Positions 44,091-55,909 of a DNA stretch of 64,000 nucleotides are shown here, in pieces. The translations under genes and the position numbers were made by a program. The stretch's first letter is position 1. Every line of letters begins with the position of its first letter. The stretch covers positions 496,001-560,000 of the forward strand of contig NZ_JAPFQA010000001.1 in assembly GCF_027563465.1 (NCBI RefSeq), written 5' to 3'. A model generated the notes under the pieces. That model was not told where the DNA came from and did no database searches. It worked only from the letters and a program-made list of their open reading frames with translations. Source of the stretch: Mesorhizobium qingshengii. Lineage in GTDB: Bacteria > Pseudomonadota > Alphaproteobacteria > Rhizobiales > Rhizobiaceae.

Positions 44091-45328
44091 GCACGCGCTT
44101 CACCATCAGGAAACTTGGCGCCCAGGGCGACGGCATTGCCGAGACCGAGAGCGGTGATCTGTTCATTCCCTTCACACTGCCCGGCGAAACCGTCACCGCC
44201 GCGCGCGAAAGGGACCGCGCCACGCTGATGGCGGTGCTGGAGGCCTCGCCGCTGCGCATCGATCCCGCCTGCCGCCATTTCACCGAATGCGGCGGTTGCG
44301 CCCTCCAGCATCTCGAAGCCGAAGCCTATCGCCAGTGGAAACGCGACAAGGTGGTGCACGCCGTGAAGGGGAAAGGCATCGATTGCGAGGTTGGCGAGTT
44401 GGTCGCCTGCGCGCCGCACACGCGCCGCCGTGTCGTGCTCGCCGCCCGGCGCGCCGAAACGGGCATGCTGCTCGGCTTCAATCGCCATCTGTCACCGGAA
44501 ATCATCCCGATATCTGAATGCCCGATCTCCCTGCCAGAGATCGTCGCCGCGCTCGACCGGTTGAAGGCACTTGCCGAATTGGTTTGCGCCACCACCAAAT
44601 CGTTCCGGATGGCGGTCACCGTGACGGGGTCGGGCCTTGACATCGCGGTCTATGAGTCCGGGAAACTGGGTGAGAACCAGCGTCGGGTCGCCTCCAACTT
44701 CATCATGGCTCAGGGATTTGCCCGGCTTTCGATCGACGACGAAATCGTCATCGAGCCGAAGAAGCCGGTGGTCATGTTCGGCGGCGTCGCGGTCGCCGTT
44801 CCGCCGGGCGCTTTCCTGCAGGCGACGGCGGCCGCCGAACAGACGATGGCCGATATCGTCGGCGGACATCTGACGCGGGCCAAGAAGGTCGCCGATCTGT
44901 TTGCCGGTTGCGGCAGCTTTGCGCTCAGGCTTGCGGCGAAATCGGAAGTCCATGCTGTCGAAGGCGATGCGGCGGCACTGTCGGCGCTCGACCGGGGAGC
45001 ACGCTTCGCGACTGGACTGAAGCGGGTGACGGGCGAACGCCGCGACCTGTTCCGCCGGCCGCTGACGTTCAAGGAACTGAACGCCTTCGACGGTCTGGTG
45101 TTCGACCCACCGCGCGCCGGGGCCGAGGATCAATCGAAGCAGATCGCGCGCTCGGATGTTCCGTTTGTCGCCGCGGTGTCCTGCAATCCGGTGACGCTGG
45201 CGCGGGATTTGCGCATCCTCCTCGACGGCGGCTACACCTTGAAAAGCGTGACGCCGATCGATCAGTTCCTGTGGTCATCCCACGTCGAGGCGGTGGCACT
45301 GCTGGAGAAGCCGCGGAAGCGGCGATAG
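44087..45328 (+). CDS. RlmD/TrmA-class RNA m5U methyltransferase
   Basis: The product is 413 aa. An N-terminal TRAM-like segment precedes four Cys likely to bind a 4Fe-4S cluster (CRHFTECGGCALQH at about 64-77 and ISECPIS at about 143). The methyltransferase core has VADLFAGCGSFALRLA (about 264), DPPRAGAE (about 340) and the catalytic Cys in AVSCNPVTLARDL (about 365). The class forms 5-methyluridine in rRNA or tRNA; which one cannot be told. It overlaps tlyA by 4 nt, so they are translationally coupled. Confidence 0.9.
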   Translation: MSTRFTIRKLGAQGDGIAETESGDLFIPFTLPGETVTAARERDRATLMAVLEASPLRIDPACRHFTECGGCALQHLEAEAYRQWKRDKVVHAVKGKGIDCEVGELVACAPHTRRRVVLAARRAETGMLLGFNRHLSPEIIPISECPISLPEIVAALDRLKALAELVCATTKSFRMAVTVTGSGLDIAVYESGKLGENQRRVASNFIMAQGFARLSIDDEIVIEPKKPVVMFGGVAVAVPPGAFLQATAAAEQTMADIVGGHLTRAKKVADLFAGCGSFALRLAAKSEVHAVEGDAAALSALDRGARFATGLKRVTGERRDLFRRPLTFKELNAFDGLVFDPPRAGAEDQSKQIARSDVPFVAAVSCNPVTLARDLRILLDGGYTLKSVTPIDQFLWSSHVEAVALLEKPRKRR

Positions 45329-45494
45329 GTTCGCGCGAGAACCGAAGACGATCACATTTTCTTGAGGTTTCCGCATCGGGCGGGCTTGCCGAAATCGCGC
45401 CGCAAAGCCGCCCCTTTGGGCCCGTCTATTTCGGAATCACTGGAGGAAGGAACCATCCTGCTCCATCACCGTTTGCTTCACATGGTGGCCAGAA

Positions 45495-47885
45495 ATGCGG
45501 ACGCTCCAGAAATTCCTCGGCTTATTCCTGCTCTTCATTTTCGTGGCCGGTTCCGCGACGGGTGCCCTCGCGCAGGGCGAAAAACGCCTCGCTTTCGTCA
45601 TCGGCAACGCCGCCTATCCGTCGGATGCGCTGGCGACGCCCGCCAATGATGCCGGGCTGATCGCGCAGACCTTGCAGGCGGCAGGGTTCGATGTGGTCGG
45701 TGCCCGCGACGTCGACCAGGAATCGCTGCGCGGCGCGTTGCGGGATTTTCTCGGCAAGGTTTCTGCCGCCGGTCCCGACGCGGTCGTCTTTATCTATCTC
45801 GCCGGCCATGGCGTGCAGTTCGAAGGCGAGAATTACTTCCTGCCGGTCGATGCCCAGATCGCCAATCCAACCGACATCCCGCTTCAGGGGATGCGGCTCT
45901 CCGATGTTTCCAAGTCGCTGGCCGGACTGCCGACGAAGGTCAACATCGTCGTGCTCGACGCGGCGCGGCCGAACGCATTCCCGCAGACGAACCAGCCGCT
46001 GGCCGGAGGTCTTGCACTGGTCGATCCCGATCCGAACATGCTTATTGCATTCAATGCCGCTCCGGGAACCGTCGCGCCGGAGGGCAAGGGTCCGTACGGC
46101 GCCTATGCCCAGGCGCTGGCCGAAATGATGCGCGACGGTGGCCTGCCGCTTGACGATGTTTTCGATCGCACGCGCCTGCGCGTCAACGAGGTGACCCAGG
46201 GCGCGGAAGTTCCGTGGAGCGCCTCGAAGAGCACGGCGCCCTTCGTCTTCTTCGACCGCGCTCCGGACGCGCCCGCGCCAAAGGTCTCGGAGGCCGAGTC
46301 CCAAGCCAACCGGACCAGAGAGATTCGCGATTTCGACGCCCATGACGCCTATGTCGCGGCCCTCGACCGCGACACGCTCCGCGGTTACGAGGATTTTGTC
46401 GGCGCCTACCCGCACGATCCAATGGCCAAGCGCGTGCGTGCCATCATAGCTGCCCGGCGCGAAGCGATCACCTGGCGCGAAACCTGGCTCCGGGACACGC
46501 CGGAAGCCTACTGGTCCTACCTGGATCGCTATCCGCACGGCCCGCACGCGTGGGATGCCCGCCGCCGGCTGGAGCATTTCGATGCATCGCTGGAGCCGCC
46601 GGAGGATTTTACCGTCTATGACTACGACGTGCCGCCGCCACCACCGGAAGAGATCATCTATGTCGACCGGCCCGTGCTCTATTTCGACGATCCCGATTTC
46701 GACTTCGAGCCACCACCGCCTGTCGCGGTGATCTTCCTGCCGCCGCCTCCGCCGGATTTCGTCGTGCTGGCGCCGCCGCGGCCGGCAGTCGATATCTTTG
46801 TTCTGCCGGTGCCGGTCTTCGTGCCGGTGCCGGTATGGGTCAACCCGCCGCGCAACATCGTGCCGCCGCCCGGCAACATCATCTTCAACAACATCCACAA
46901 CACGACGGTCATCAACGACACGACGATCAACAACGAGGACAATCTGGCGCGGCAGGGCAATGGCGGTGGCCTCACCACCGGCCAGAAGCTGACCGGCGCC
47001 GCGGTTGGACTGGGCGCGGCCGCGATCGCGACCAGGGTGGCGCTGCCGCCGCTGCTGCAGAAGAAGAAGGCCGTGCTCTCCAGCCAGAACCCTGCCGCCC
47101 CGGGCAAGCTCGGCCAGGGTACTGGGCAAGGCCGGCAGCCCGGGGCGGCAAAGCGGCTGTCGAGGACGCTCTCAACTGATCACGCCCTGCCGGGAGCGAA
47201 CGGCAAGACGCTGCCCCTCGTCAACGGCAAGCCGCCGGTGCTCAACGGCCAGAATTTGCCCAACAACAAGTCCAAGAAGCTGCTTGGCAAGCAAGGCGCC
47301 TTGGGCGGCAACCGGCAGGCTACGGGAAATGCCGGCGCTGCCGTTACCGGACAGGGCAATGGCGGGCAGAACGGAGTCGGCAATGGGCTGGGCAAGAACG
47401 GCAAGTTCCGCAAGCTGCCGACCGTCACCGGTGCGCCGGCCGGGCAGGGCCCGAGCGCGCAGGAAAAGTTCAAGAAGAACAATCCAGCTGTCTTCTCCAA
47501 CCAGGGTGGCGGCAAGCCGAAGAAACTGACACGCAAGGATCTGTCCGCCGGTCAGGCCGTTGCACCGGGCGATCAGCTCCCGGGAAACGGGAACAAGAAG
47601 TTCCGCAAGCTCCAGAACGGCGGTGGAGGTTCCGCTGGCCCGGAAGTCAACGTCCAGCGGAATTTCAAGGTCAACAAGCCTAACGAGAATCCGCCGCGTC
47701 AGCTCAAGCTGCAGGAAAAGCCGAACGTGCAGGTGTTCTCCAAGCCGCAGAAGCCGGAGTTCCATGCTCAGCCCAAGCCCCAGGTCCAGGAGCGGCGTCT
47801 GCCGCAACAGCCCAATCCGCAGCCGCCGCAAGGCAACAAGAAGCCTGCCTGCGGACACCCGGGCGAGCCTCCGTGCAGGCAGTAG
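45495..47885 (+). CDS. exported caspase-fold protein lacking the catalytic Cys, with low-complexity tail
   Basis: The product is 796 aa. A signal peptide (residues 1-27) precedes a C14/orthocaspase domain (about 30-250): His105 in YLAGHGVQFEGENY is intact, but the Cys position, DACR in active members, is DAAR (Ala157, in VVLDAARPN). It should lack protease activity. Residues about 290-370 carry two repeats of the form YEDFVGAYPHDPMAKR / YWSYLDRYPHGPHAWD. A Pro-rich stretch, an Asn-rich segment (IIFNNIHNTTVINDTTINNE) and a long Gln/Gly/Lys/Pro tail follow to the end. The ribosome site is weak. It may be a periplasmic binding or scaffold protein. Confidence 0.85.
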   Translation: MRTLQKFLGLFLLFIFVAGSATGALAQGEKRLAFVIGNAAYPSDALATPANDAGLIAQTLQAAGFDVVGARDVDQESLRGALRDFLGKVSAAGPDAVVFIYLAGHGVQFEGENYFLPVDAQIANPTDIPLQGMRLSDVSKSLAGLPTKVNIVVLDAARPNAFPQTNQPLAGGLALVDPDPNMLIAFNAAPGTVAPEGKGPYGAYAQALAEMMRDGGLPLDDVFDRTRLRVNEVTQGAEVPWSASKSTAPFVFFDRAPDAPAPKVSEAESQANRTREIRDFDAHDAYVAALDRDTLRGYEDFVGAYPHDPMAKRVRAIIAARREAITWRETWLRDTPEAYWSYLDRYPHGPHAWDARRRLEHFDASLEPPEDFTVYDYDVPPPPPEEIIYVDRPVLYFDDPDFDFEPPPPVAVIFLPPPPPDFVVLAPPRPAVDIFVLPVPVFVPVPVWVNPPRNIVPPPGNIIFNNIHNTTVINDTTINNEDNLARQGNGGGLTTGQKLTGAAVGLGAAAIATRVALPPLLQKKKAVLSSQNPAAPGKLGQGTGQGRQPGAAKRLSRTLSTDHALPGANGKTLPLVNGKPPVLNGQNLPNNKSKKLLGKQGALGGNRQATGNAGAAVTGQGNGGQNGVGNGLGKNGKFRKLPTVTGAPAGQGPSAQEKFKKNNPAVFSNQGGGKPKKLTRKDLSAGQAVAPGDQLPGNGNKKFRKLQNGGGGSAGPEVNVQRNFKVNKPNENPPRQLKLQEKPNVQVFSKPQKPEFHAQPKPQVQERRLPQQPNPQPPQGNKKPACGHPGEPPCRQ

Positions 47886-47929
47886 GCGGGAAGGCGGAAA
47901 TGCGCCGGCCCTCCTTCATGTCGTGACGC

Positions 47930-49342
47930 TCAAACCCGCGTGCCGCCGACTGTCATCTGGTTCATCCTGAGATGCGGCTGGCCGACGCCGACAGGCACGC
48001 CCTGTCCGGCCTTGCCGCACATGCCGATGCCGGTATCGAGCTTCATGTCGTTGCCGACCATCGAAACGCGGTGCATGGCATCCGGCCCGTTGCCGATCAG
48101 CATGGCGCCCTTGATCGGCTGCGTCACCTTGCCGTTCTCGATCATGTAGGCCTCGGTGCAGCCGAACACGAATTTGCCCGAGGTGATGTCGACCTGGCCG
48201 CCGCCGAAGGAGACGGCATAGATGCCGTTCTTGACCGAGGCGATGATCTCTTCCGGTTCCATGTCGCCCGCCGTCATGTAGGTGTTGGTCATGCGCGGCA
48301 TCGGCTGGTGCGCATAGCCTTCGCGCCGGCCGTTGCCGGTGGCCTTCATGCCCATCAGCCGGGCGTTCTGGCGATCCTGCATGTAGCCGACCAGTCTGCC
48401 GTCCTCGATCAGCACGTTGCGGGCCGAAGGCGTGCCTTCGTCGTCGACGGTGAGCGAGCCGCGCCGCTCGGGCATGGTGCCGTCGTCGACGACGCTGACG
48501 CCCTTGGCGGCGACCTGCTGACCCAGCAGGCCGGCAAAGGCCGAGGTTTTCTTGCGGTTGAAGTCGCCTTCCAGGCCATGGCCGACGGCCTCGTGCAGCA
48601 TGACGCCCGGCCACCCGCTGGACAGCACGATGTCGAAGGTCCCGGCCGGCGCCGGAATGGCCTCGAGGTTGACCAGCGCTTGCCGGAGCGCCTCCTTGGC
48701 GGCGTGCTTCCAGCTGTCCTCGACGAGAAAGTCGCCGAAAGCCTTGCGTCCGCCCATGCCGTAGGAGCCGCTCTCCTGGCGGTCGCCATTGCCGACGACG
48801 ACAGAGACGTTAATCCGGACCAACGGGCGGATATCGCGCACCACCTGGCCGTCGGCGCGCACGATTTCGACATGCTGCCAGGAGGCGGCGAGCGATGCCG
48901 AAACCTGGCGAACGCGCGGGTCCTCGGCGCGCAGCCAGGCGTCGATTTCCTGCAGCAGCTTCGCCTTGACCTCGAAGGAAGGCGAGGGGATCGGGTTCTC
49001 GTCTCCATAAAGATGGCGATTGGTACGGGCGGGGGCCGCGGCAAGCGTGCCGGAATAGCCGCCCTTGACAGTGGACACGGCATCGGCCGCGCGTAGCAAC
49101 GAGGCTTCCGAGAGATCGCTGGAATGGGCATAGCCGCTGGCTTCGCCGGCAACGGCGCGCAGGCCGAAGCCCTGGTCCGTGTTGAAGTTGGCGGTCTTCA
49201 GGCGGCCATTGTCGAACATCAGCGCCTCGCTCTCGCTGTATTCGAGGAACAGCTCGCCATCGTCGGCGCCATTGATGGTATCGGCGACGATCTGCTTGAT
49301 GCGGTCGTCGGAAATGTCAAATTGGCCTATCAGGCTGTTCAT
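47930..49342 (-). CDS. tldD: metalloprotease TldD
   Basis: TldD works with TldE/PmbA as a heterodimeric protease that processes microcin and CcdA-like unfolded peptides. The 470 aa product has the zinc motif HEAVGHGLEGD (about residues 265-275, HExxxH) and the conserved C-terminal Cys region (IGMCGKAGQGVPVGVGQPHL). The ATG at 49342 gives MNSLIGQFDISDDRI. No pmbA gene is in the window. It is the second gene of a leftward pair with ialB (gap 124 nt) and is convergent with the caspase-like gene. Confidence 0.95.
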   Translation of the reverse strand: MNSLIGQFDISDDRIKQIVADTINGADDGELFLEYSESEALMFDNGRLKTANFNTDQGFGLRAVAGEASGYAHSSDLSEASLLRAADAVSTVKGGYSGTLAAAPARTNRHLYGDENPIPSPSFEVKAKLLQEIDAWLRAEDPRVRQVSASLAASWQHVEIVRADGQVVRDIRPLVRINVSVVVGNGDRQESGSYGMGGRKAFGDFLVEDSWKHAAKEALRQALVNLEAIPAPAGTFDIVLSSGWPGVMLHEAVGHGLEGDFNRKKTSAFAGLLGQQVAAKGVSVVDDGTMPERRGSLTVDDEGTPSARNVLIEDGRLVGYMQDRQNARLMGMKATGNGRREGYAHQPMPRMTNTYMTAGDMEPEEIIASVKNGIYAVSFGGGQVDITSGKFVFGCTEAYMIENGKVTQPIKGAMLIGNGPDAMHRVSMVGNDMKLDTGIGMCGKAGQGVPVGVGQPHLRMNQMTVGGTRV

Positions 49343-49466
49343 GGCGCATCCCTGGAGAAGGTTTCTTTTGCCGATGTAGGCGCGACCGGGCGTTTCGGCA
49401 ATGCGCTGCGGCAAAGCGATGGCGCACGCGCGACCGTGCAAACATGTCCCTCAGGAAGAGAACTGC

Positions 49467-50027
49467 TCAGGGCAGGGCGGCGAAACCGTCGGCGAAACCC
49501 TTGAGGTCCACCGGAATGCCGATGCCTTCTTCCGGGGTCTGGAAGACGATGAAAGTGGCCGATGTGCCGGTCTTCAGCGTGTCGAGCAGTGGCTTTTCGA
49601 GAATGACCTCCGCGTAGCAGCCGTCCTGAAAGCAGCGCACGAAATAGGCGCGGCCGATATCCTTGCCGTCGACATTGAGGCCGAGCCCGTTGGGCAAAAG
49701 CACGCCGAGCGGCGCCAGCACGCGCAGGATCTCCGCCTTGTTGTCGGCGGTGCGCAGCACGACGACCGACAGTCCCATCTCGGGGCGATCCTCGGCGACG
49801 ACGTTCTGCATCATCACGCATTGCTCCGTGGTGGCGCCGGCCGGCGTGTCGCAGATGATCGACCACGCGCCATGCGTCGAGCGGACGGTGCCGCTCGGCT
49901 GCGCGGCATTGGCCTGGCTGGTGCCGGACAAGCCGATTGCAGACAAGCCCATCGCGGACAAGGCGGCGAGAAAGCTGACCTTCGCCAGGGTTCTCGAAAG
50001 CCCAAGTCTCGAAAGCCAAGAGTTCAT
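49467..50027 (-). CDS. invasion-associated locus B (IalB) family protein
   Basis: This is a 186 aa exported protein with an N-terminal signal peptide (LSAIGLSGTSQANA before AQ, about residues 30-42) and the IalB domain (WSIICDTPAGATTEQCVMMQ, RCFQDGCYAEVIL). Four cysteines probably form two disulphides. IalB was described in Bartonella invasion; in free-living rhizobia the family is widespread and its role is not known. The ATG at 50027 was chosen over an upstream one because it starts the signal peptide. It is divergent from the cytochrome oxidase operon. Confidence 0.85.
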   Translation of the reverse strand: MNSWLSRLGLSRTLAKVSFLAALSAMGLSAIGLSGTSQANAAQPSGTVRSTHGAWSIICDTPAGATTEQCVMMQNVVAEDRPEMGLSVVVLRTADNKAEILRVLAPLGVLLPNGLGLNVDGKDIGRAYFVRCFQDGCYAEVILEKPLLDTLKTGTSATFIVFQTPEEGIGIPVDLKGFADGFAALP

Positions 50028-50392
50028 GACGGCTCCATTGCGAATCACGGCACTTTAAGCCGCGCCAAAGCCAAGTAAAGGATGAGACCGCAGCCGGTCT
50101 GCCCCGAAAAAGCCAACACGGCGCTTTTCCTAGCCAATTTCGCCCGAATTGCGACGTTGCTACGCAGGGCCCGCAAGAATGTGGCCATTGGCCGAACATA
50201 CGCGATTCGGGGCCGCCGCTCATGCCTTCAAGGGCTCATCCTGGCTTGCGCGCAAAAATGCCGCACGGTTTCGTCCGCTCCTTTCTTGCGGAGGGAAAAA
50301 GAGTATGGTTTGAACCAGCTTGAGACTGTCGGGATTCCCGTCCCGGCATTGTTCGATATTCTCGCACCGCAACCGCGAGGAACTGGGAGACG
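50028..50392. promoter_or_regulatory. divergent intergenic region, ialB and cta operon
   Basis: This 365-nt interval must hold promoters for both directions. I see no FNR-type or other well-defined operator. An ORF of 104 codons (50082-50396) lacks similarity, signal and a good ribosome site. GGGAG lies just before the ctaC start. Confidence 0.5.
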
Positions 50393-52976
<2,584 letters not shown>

Positions 52977-52998
52977 GGCGGCAGCCTGCATGGAATCG

Positions 52999-53023
52999 AA
53001 ACCGCCGGTCCGCCGGCGGTTTT
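52999..53023 (+). terminator. intrinsic terminator or attenuator between ctaD and ctaB
   Basis: AAACCGCCGG and CCGGCGGTTT form a 10-bp stem with a TCCG loop and four Ts at its end. It lies within the 77-nt ctaD-ctaB gap and would cut the transcript between structural and assembly genes. Confidence 0.7.
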
Positions 53024-53053
53024 GGCCAAACGGAATGATGGACTTAAGTACGC

Positions 53054-53998
53054 ATGGCCCTTGTCGACGACCCACTGATTGACGAAGCGGGCTTTCGCAT
53101 GTCGGAAGCGACGGCAGGCGATTTCTTCGCCCTGCTGAAGCCGCGCGTCATGTCGCTGGTGGTGTTCACCGCCTTTGTCGGCCTGGTCGCCGCACCCGTG
53201 ACCATCAACCCGCTGCTGGCGGTGATCGCCATCCTGTCGATCGCCATCGGTGCCGGGGCGTCGGGCGCGCTTAACATGTGGTATGACGCCGACATCGATG
53301 CGGTGATGACCAGGACCGCGAGCCGTCCGGTCCCGGCCGGTCGCATTCGGCCCGGCGAGGCGCTGAGCTTTGGACTGGTGCTTTCGGTGCTGTCGGTGAT
53401 GACGCTGGGCGTTCTGGTCAACTGGCTGTCGGCGACGCTGCTGGCCTTCACCATCTTCTTCTACGCCGTCGTCTACACGATGTGGCTGAAGCGCTGGACG
53501 CCGCAGAACATCGTCATCGGCGGGGCTGCCGGCGCCATTCCGCCGGTCATTGGCTGGGCAGCGGTGACCGGAACGGTCAGCCTCGAAAGCCTGATCCTGT
53601 TCCTGATCATCTTCCTCTGGACGCCGCCGCATTTCTGGGCGCTGGCGTTGTTCAAGTCCGAGGATTACGAACGTGCCGGCATTCCGATGATGCCGAATGT
53701 CGCCGGCCAGGCTTCAACCCGCCGTCAGATCTTCGCCTATGCGCTGGTGCTGGCACCGGTTGGCGTGCTGCCATGGCTGCTTGGCTACACCACGCCCGTC
53801 TATGGCGTGGCCGCCGTGCTGCTCGGCGCTGGTTTTGTCTGGTACGCGGGGAAGGTGCTGGCGATGGCCGACGGCGACCGCGTGATGAAGCCGGCCAAGG
53901 CCCTGTTCGCCTATTCGCTGCTTTATCTCTTCGCTATCTTCGCCGCCTATCTTGCCGACAGCGTCGTCGAGCGTGCCCTTGCCATGGGTGGAGCATGA
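53054..53998 (+). CDS. ctaB: protoheme IX farnesyltransferase (heme O synthase)
   Basis: CtaB transfers farnesyl to heme B to make heme O, the precursor of the heme A of the oxidase. The 314 aa protein has about nine membrane helices and Asp-rich motifs [19 protein letters not shown] (about 74-92) and the second [14 protein letters not shown] (about 203). It is the UbiA superfamily member specific for heme. The following gene overlaps by ATGA. Confidence 0.96.
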   Translation: MALVDDPLIDEAGFRMSEATAGDFFALLKPRVMSLVVFTAFVGLVAAPVTINPLLAVIAILSIAIGAGASGALNMWYDADIDAVMTRTASRPVPAGRIRPGEALSFGLVLSVLSVMTLGVLVNWLSATLLAFTIFFYAVVYTMWLKRWTPQNIVIGGAAGAIPPVIGWAAVTGTVSLESLILFLIIFLWTPPHFWALALFKSEDYERAGIPMMPNVAGQASTRRQIFAYALVLAPVGVLPWLLGYTTPVYGVAAVLLGAGFVWYAGKVLAMADGDRVMKPAKALFAYSLLYLFAIFAAYLADSVVERALAMGGA

Positions 53999-54162
53999 CC
54001 ATGATCGAAGAGAAGCTCGAGCTGGTCACGCTGACCGAGCGTCAGAGGAAAGCCAGGCGCAACCGTTCCGTCGCCATCGGCCTGGCTTTGGCGGTGCTGG
54101 TCGTCATTTTCTATATCGCGACGATCGTGAAGTTCGGCCACAATCTGTCAGGCACGATGTGA
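53995..54162 (+). CDS. CoxF-like small single-helix protein of the oxidase operon
   Basis: This is a 55 aa protein with a charged N-terminus ([20 protein letters not shown]) and one membrane helix ([18 protein letters not shown]). Small genes of this kind lie between ctaB and ctaG in many rhizobia and are labelled CoxF; a role in assembly is presumed only. ATG 53995 overlaps the ctaB stop and the stop overlaps the ctaG start by one base, so it is embedded in a translationally coupled string. Confidence 0.8.
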   Translation: MTMIEEKLELVTLTERQRKARRNRSVAIGLALAVLVVIFYIATIVKFGHNLSGTM

Positions 54163-54794
54163 TGAGCGTCGAGACATCCAAAAGACCGGCCAGGAACAAC
54201 GGCAACGTCATAGTCGCGGCGGTCTGCCTTGCTTTCTTCACCGGCATGATCGGCATGGCCTATGCCGCGGTGCCGCTCTACAAGATGTTCTGCCAGGCTA
54301 CCGGCTATGGCGGCGCCACGAAGCGCGCCACGCAGCAATATGCCGACCGGGTGCTCGACCGCGCCATCACCGTCCGCTTCGATGCCAACATTGCCGGCGT
54401 GCCGTGGCAATTCCAGCCGGTCCAACGATCGATGACGATGAAGATCGGCGAGACGGTGCAGGCGCAGTACCAGGCCGTCAACAAGTTCGATCGCCCCGTT
54501 ACCGGCCGGGCCACCTTCAATGTGCAGCCGGAACTCGCGGGCCCCTACTTCAACAAGGTCGAGTGCTTCTGCTTCACCGATACGACGCTGGAGCCTGGCC
54601 AGACGCTGGACATGCCGGTCGTGTTCTATGTGGATCCCGATATCGTGAACGTGCCGGAACTGAAGGACATGAAGACGATCACTCTGTCCTATACGATGTT
54701 CCCGGTCGAGAAGAGCAAGCCGGTTGCATCATCAGTGCCGGTCAAAGGCAGCAGCAAGACAATTTCGAATACCGAAGCAAATCTCGGGGGTTGA
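54162..54794 (+). CDS. ctaG: cytochrome c oxidase assembly protein CtaG (Cox11)
   Basis: Cox11-type CtaG delivers copper to the CuB site. The 210 aa product has one N-terminal membrane helix (about 17-38) and a periplasmic immunoglobulin-like domain with the Cu-binding CFCF in VECFCFTDTTL (about 129) and YTMFP near the end. The ATG at 54162 overlaps the previous stop (TGATG). Only one base separates its stop from the ctaE start. Confidence 0.96.
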   Translation: MSVETSKRPARNNGNVIVAAVCLAFFTGMIGMAYAAVPLYKMFCQATGYGGATKRATQQYADRVLDRAITVRFDANIAGVPWQFQPVQRSMTMKIGETVQAQYQAVNKFDRPVTGRATFNVQPELAGPYFNKVECFCFTDTTLEPGQTLDMPVVFYVDPDIVNVPELKDMKTITLSYTMFPVEKSKPVASSVPVKGSSKTISNTEANLGG

Positions 54795-54795
54795 T

Positions 54796-55677
54796 ATGGC
54801 AGACGCGCACGCAAAACCACACCATGACTACCATCTCGTAGACCCGAGCCCATGGCCTTTCCTGGGGTCCGTCGGCGCGTTGGTGACAGCGATCGGTGGC
54901 GTCTGCCTGATGCAGTATCTCAAGGCCGGCAACTTCCCGATCTTCGGCTTCAACATCGCCAATCCGTGGCTGTTCTTCATCGGCATGGCGATCGTCCTCT
55001 ACACCATGTTCGCCTGGTGGTCGGATACGATCAAGGAAGCGCATGAGGGCCATCACACGCGGGTGGTATCGCTCCACCTGCGCTACGGCATGATCATGTT
55101 CATTGCCTCGGAGGTGATGTTCTTCGTCGCCTGGTTCTGGGCTTTTTTCGATGCCAGCCTGTTCCCCAGCGAGGTTCAGAATTACGCGCGCACTGCGTTC
55201 ACCGGTGGTGTCTGGCCGCCGAAGGGCATGGAAGTTCTCGATCCTTTCCACCTGCCGCTCTACAACACCGTCATCCTGCTCCTGTCGGGCACCACGGTTA
55301 CCTGGGCGCACCACTCGCTCATCCATGGCGATCGCAAGGGGCTGATCAACGGTCTCGCCCTGACGGTCGGCCTCGGCATGCTGTTCACCATGGTGCAGGC
55401 CTACGAGTACATGCATGCGCCGTTCGCCTTCAAGGATTCCATCTACGGCGCCACCTTCTTCATGGCCACCGGCTTCCATGGTTTCCACGTCATCATCGGC
55501 ACGATCTTCCTGCTGGTCTGCCTGATCCGGGCAATGAAGGGCGATTTCACCCCCAAGCAGCATTTCGGCTTCGAGGCCGCGGCCTGGTATTGGCACTTCG
55601 TCGACGTGGTCTGGCTGTTCCTGTTCGCATCGATCTACGTCTGGGGATCGGTCGGTGCGGTGATCGAGGGCCGCTGA
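54796..55677 (+). CDS. ctaE: cytochrome c oxidase subunit III
   Basis: The product is 293 aa with seven predicted membrane helices and typical subunit III segments: DPSPWPFLGSVGAL (about 16-29), ASEVMFFVAWFWAFFDASL (about 103), GTTVTWAHHSLIHG (about 170) and WYWHFVDVVWLFLF near the C-terminus. It stabilises subunit I. The ATG at 54796 is the family start. A strong terminator follows, ending the oxidase core operon. Confidence 0.97.
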   Translation: MADAHAKPHHDYHLVDPSPWPFLGSVGALVTAIGGVCLMQYLKAGNFPIFGFNIANPWLFFIGMAIVLYTMFAWWSDTIKEAHEGHHTRVVSLHLRYGMIMFIASEVMFFVAWFWAFFDASLFPSEVQNYARTAFTGGVWPPKGMEVLDPFHLPLYNTVILLLSGTTVTWAHHSLIHGDRKGLINGLALTVGLGMLFTMVQAYEYMHAPFAFKDSIYGATFFMATGFHGFHVIIGTIFLLVCLIRAMKGDFTPKQHFGFEAAAWYWHFVDVVWLFLFASIYVWGSVGAVIEGR

Positions 55678-55699
55678 TACCGGTTCGAGGAAACAAGGA

Positions 55700-55730
55700 G
55701 GCGGCCGCGGCGACGCGGCCGCCTTTTTCT
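55700..55730 (+). terminator. intrinsic terminator after ctaE
   Basis: GGCGGCCGCG and CGCGGCCGCC make a perfect 10-bp stem with a GCGA loop, followed by a T-tract (TTTTTCTTTT). It separates the oxidase genes from DUF983-surf1. Confidence 0.95.
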
Positions 55731-55763
55731 TTTCGGCGCAATGATCGCCCGTCGATATGATCC

Positions 55764-55906
55764 ATGCCGACCAAGTGGTTTCGGCTGGTGGGCTGGCTGC
55801 TTCAATTGGTCGACTGGACCGATGGCTGCATTGCGGTTACGGATTCCGGCATGGACGAAATCTGGGCGATGGCGGCCGATGGCACACCATCGAGATCGAG
55901 TGGTAG
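55764..55906 (+). pseudogene. remnant of a YkuD-type L,D-transpeptidase, frameshifted
   Basis: Between the ctaE terminator and DUF983 the sequence reads DWTDGCIAVTDSGMDEIWAM then AADGTP, the C-terminal part of a YkuD catalytic domain, including its catalytic Cys (DGCIAV). After GTP, one missing base puts the conserved ending IEIEW and stop in another frame (about 55889-55906). The N-terminal part (signal, first half of YkuD with the His) is absent. It is a decayed fragment and not a functional gene. The extent at the 5' end is uncertain. Confidence 0.65.
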
Positions 55907-55909
55907 ACA

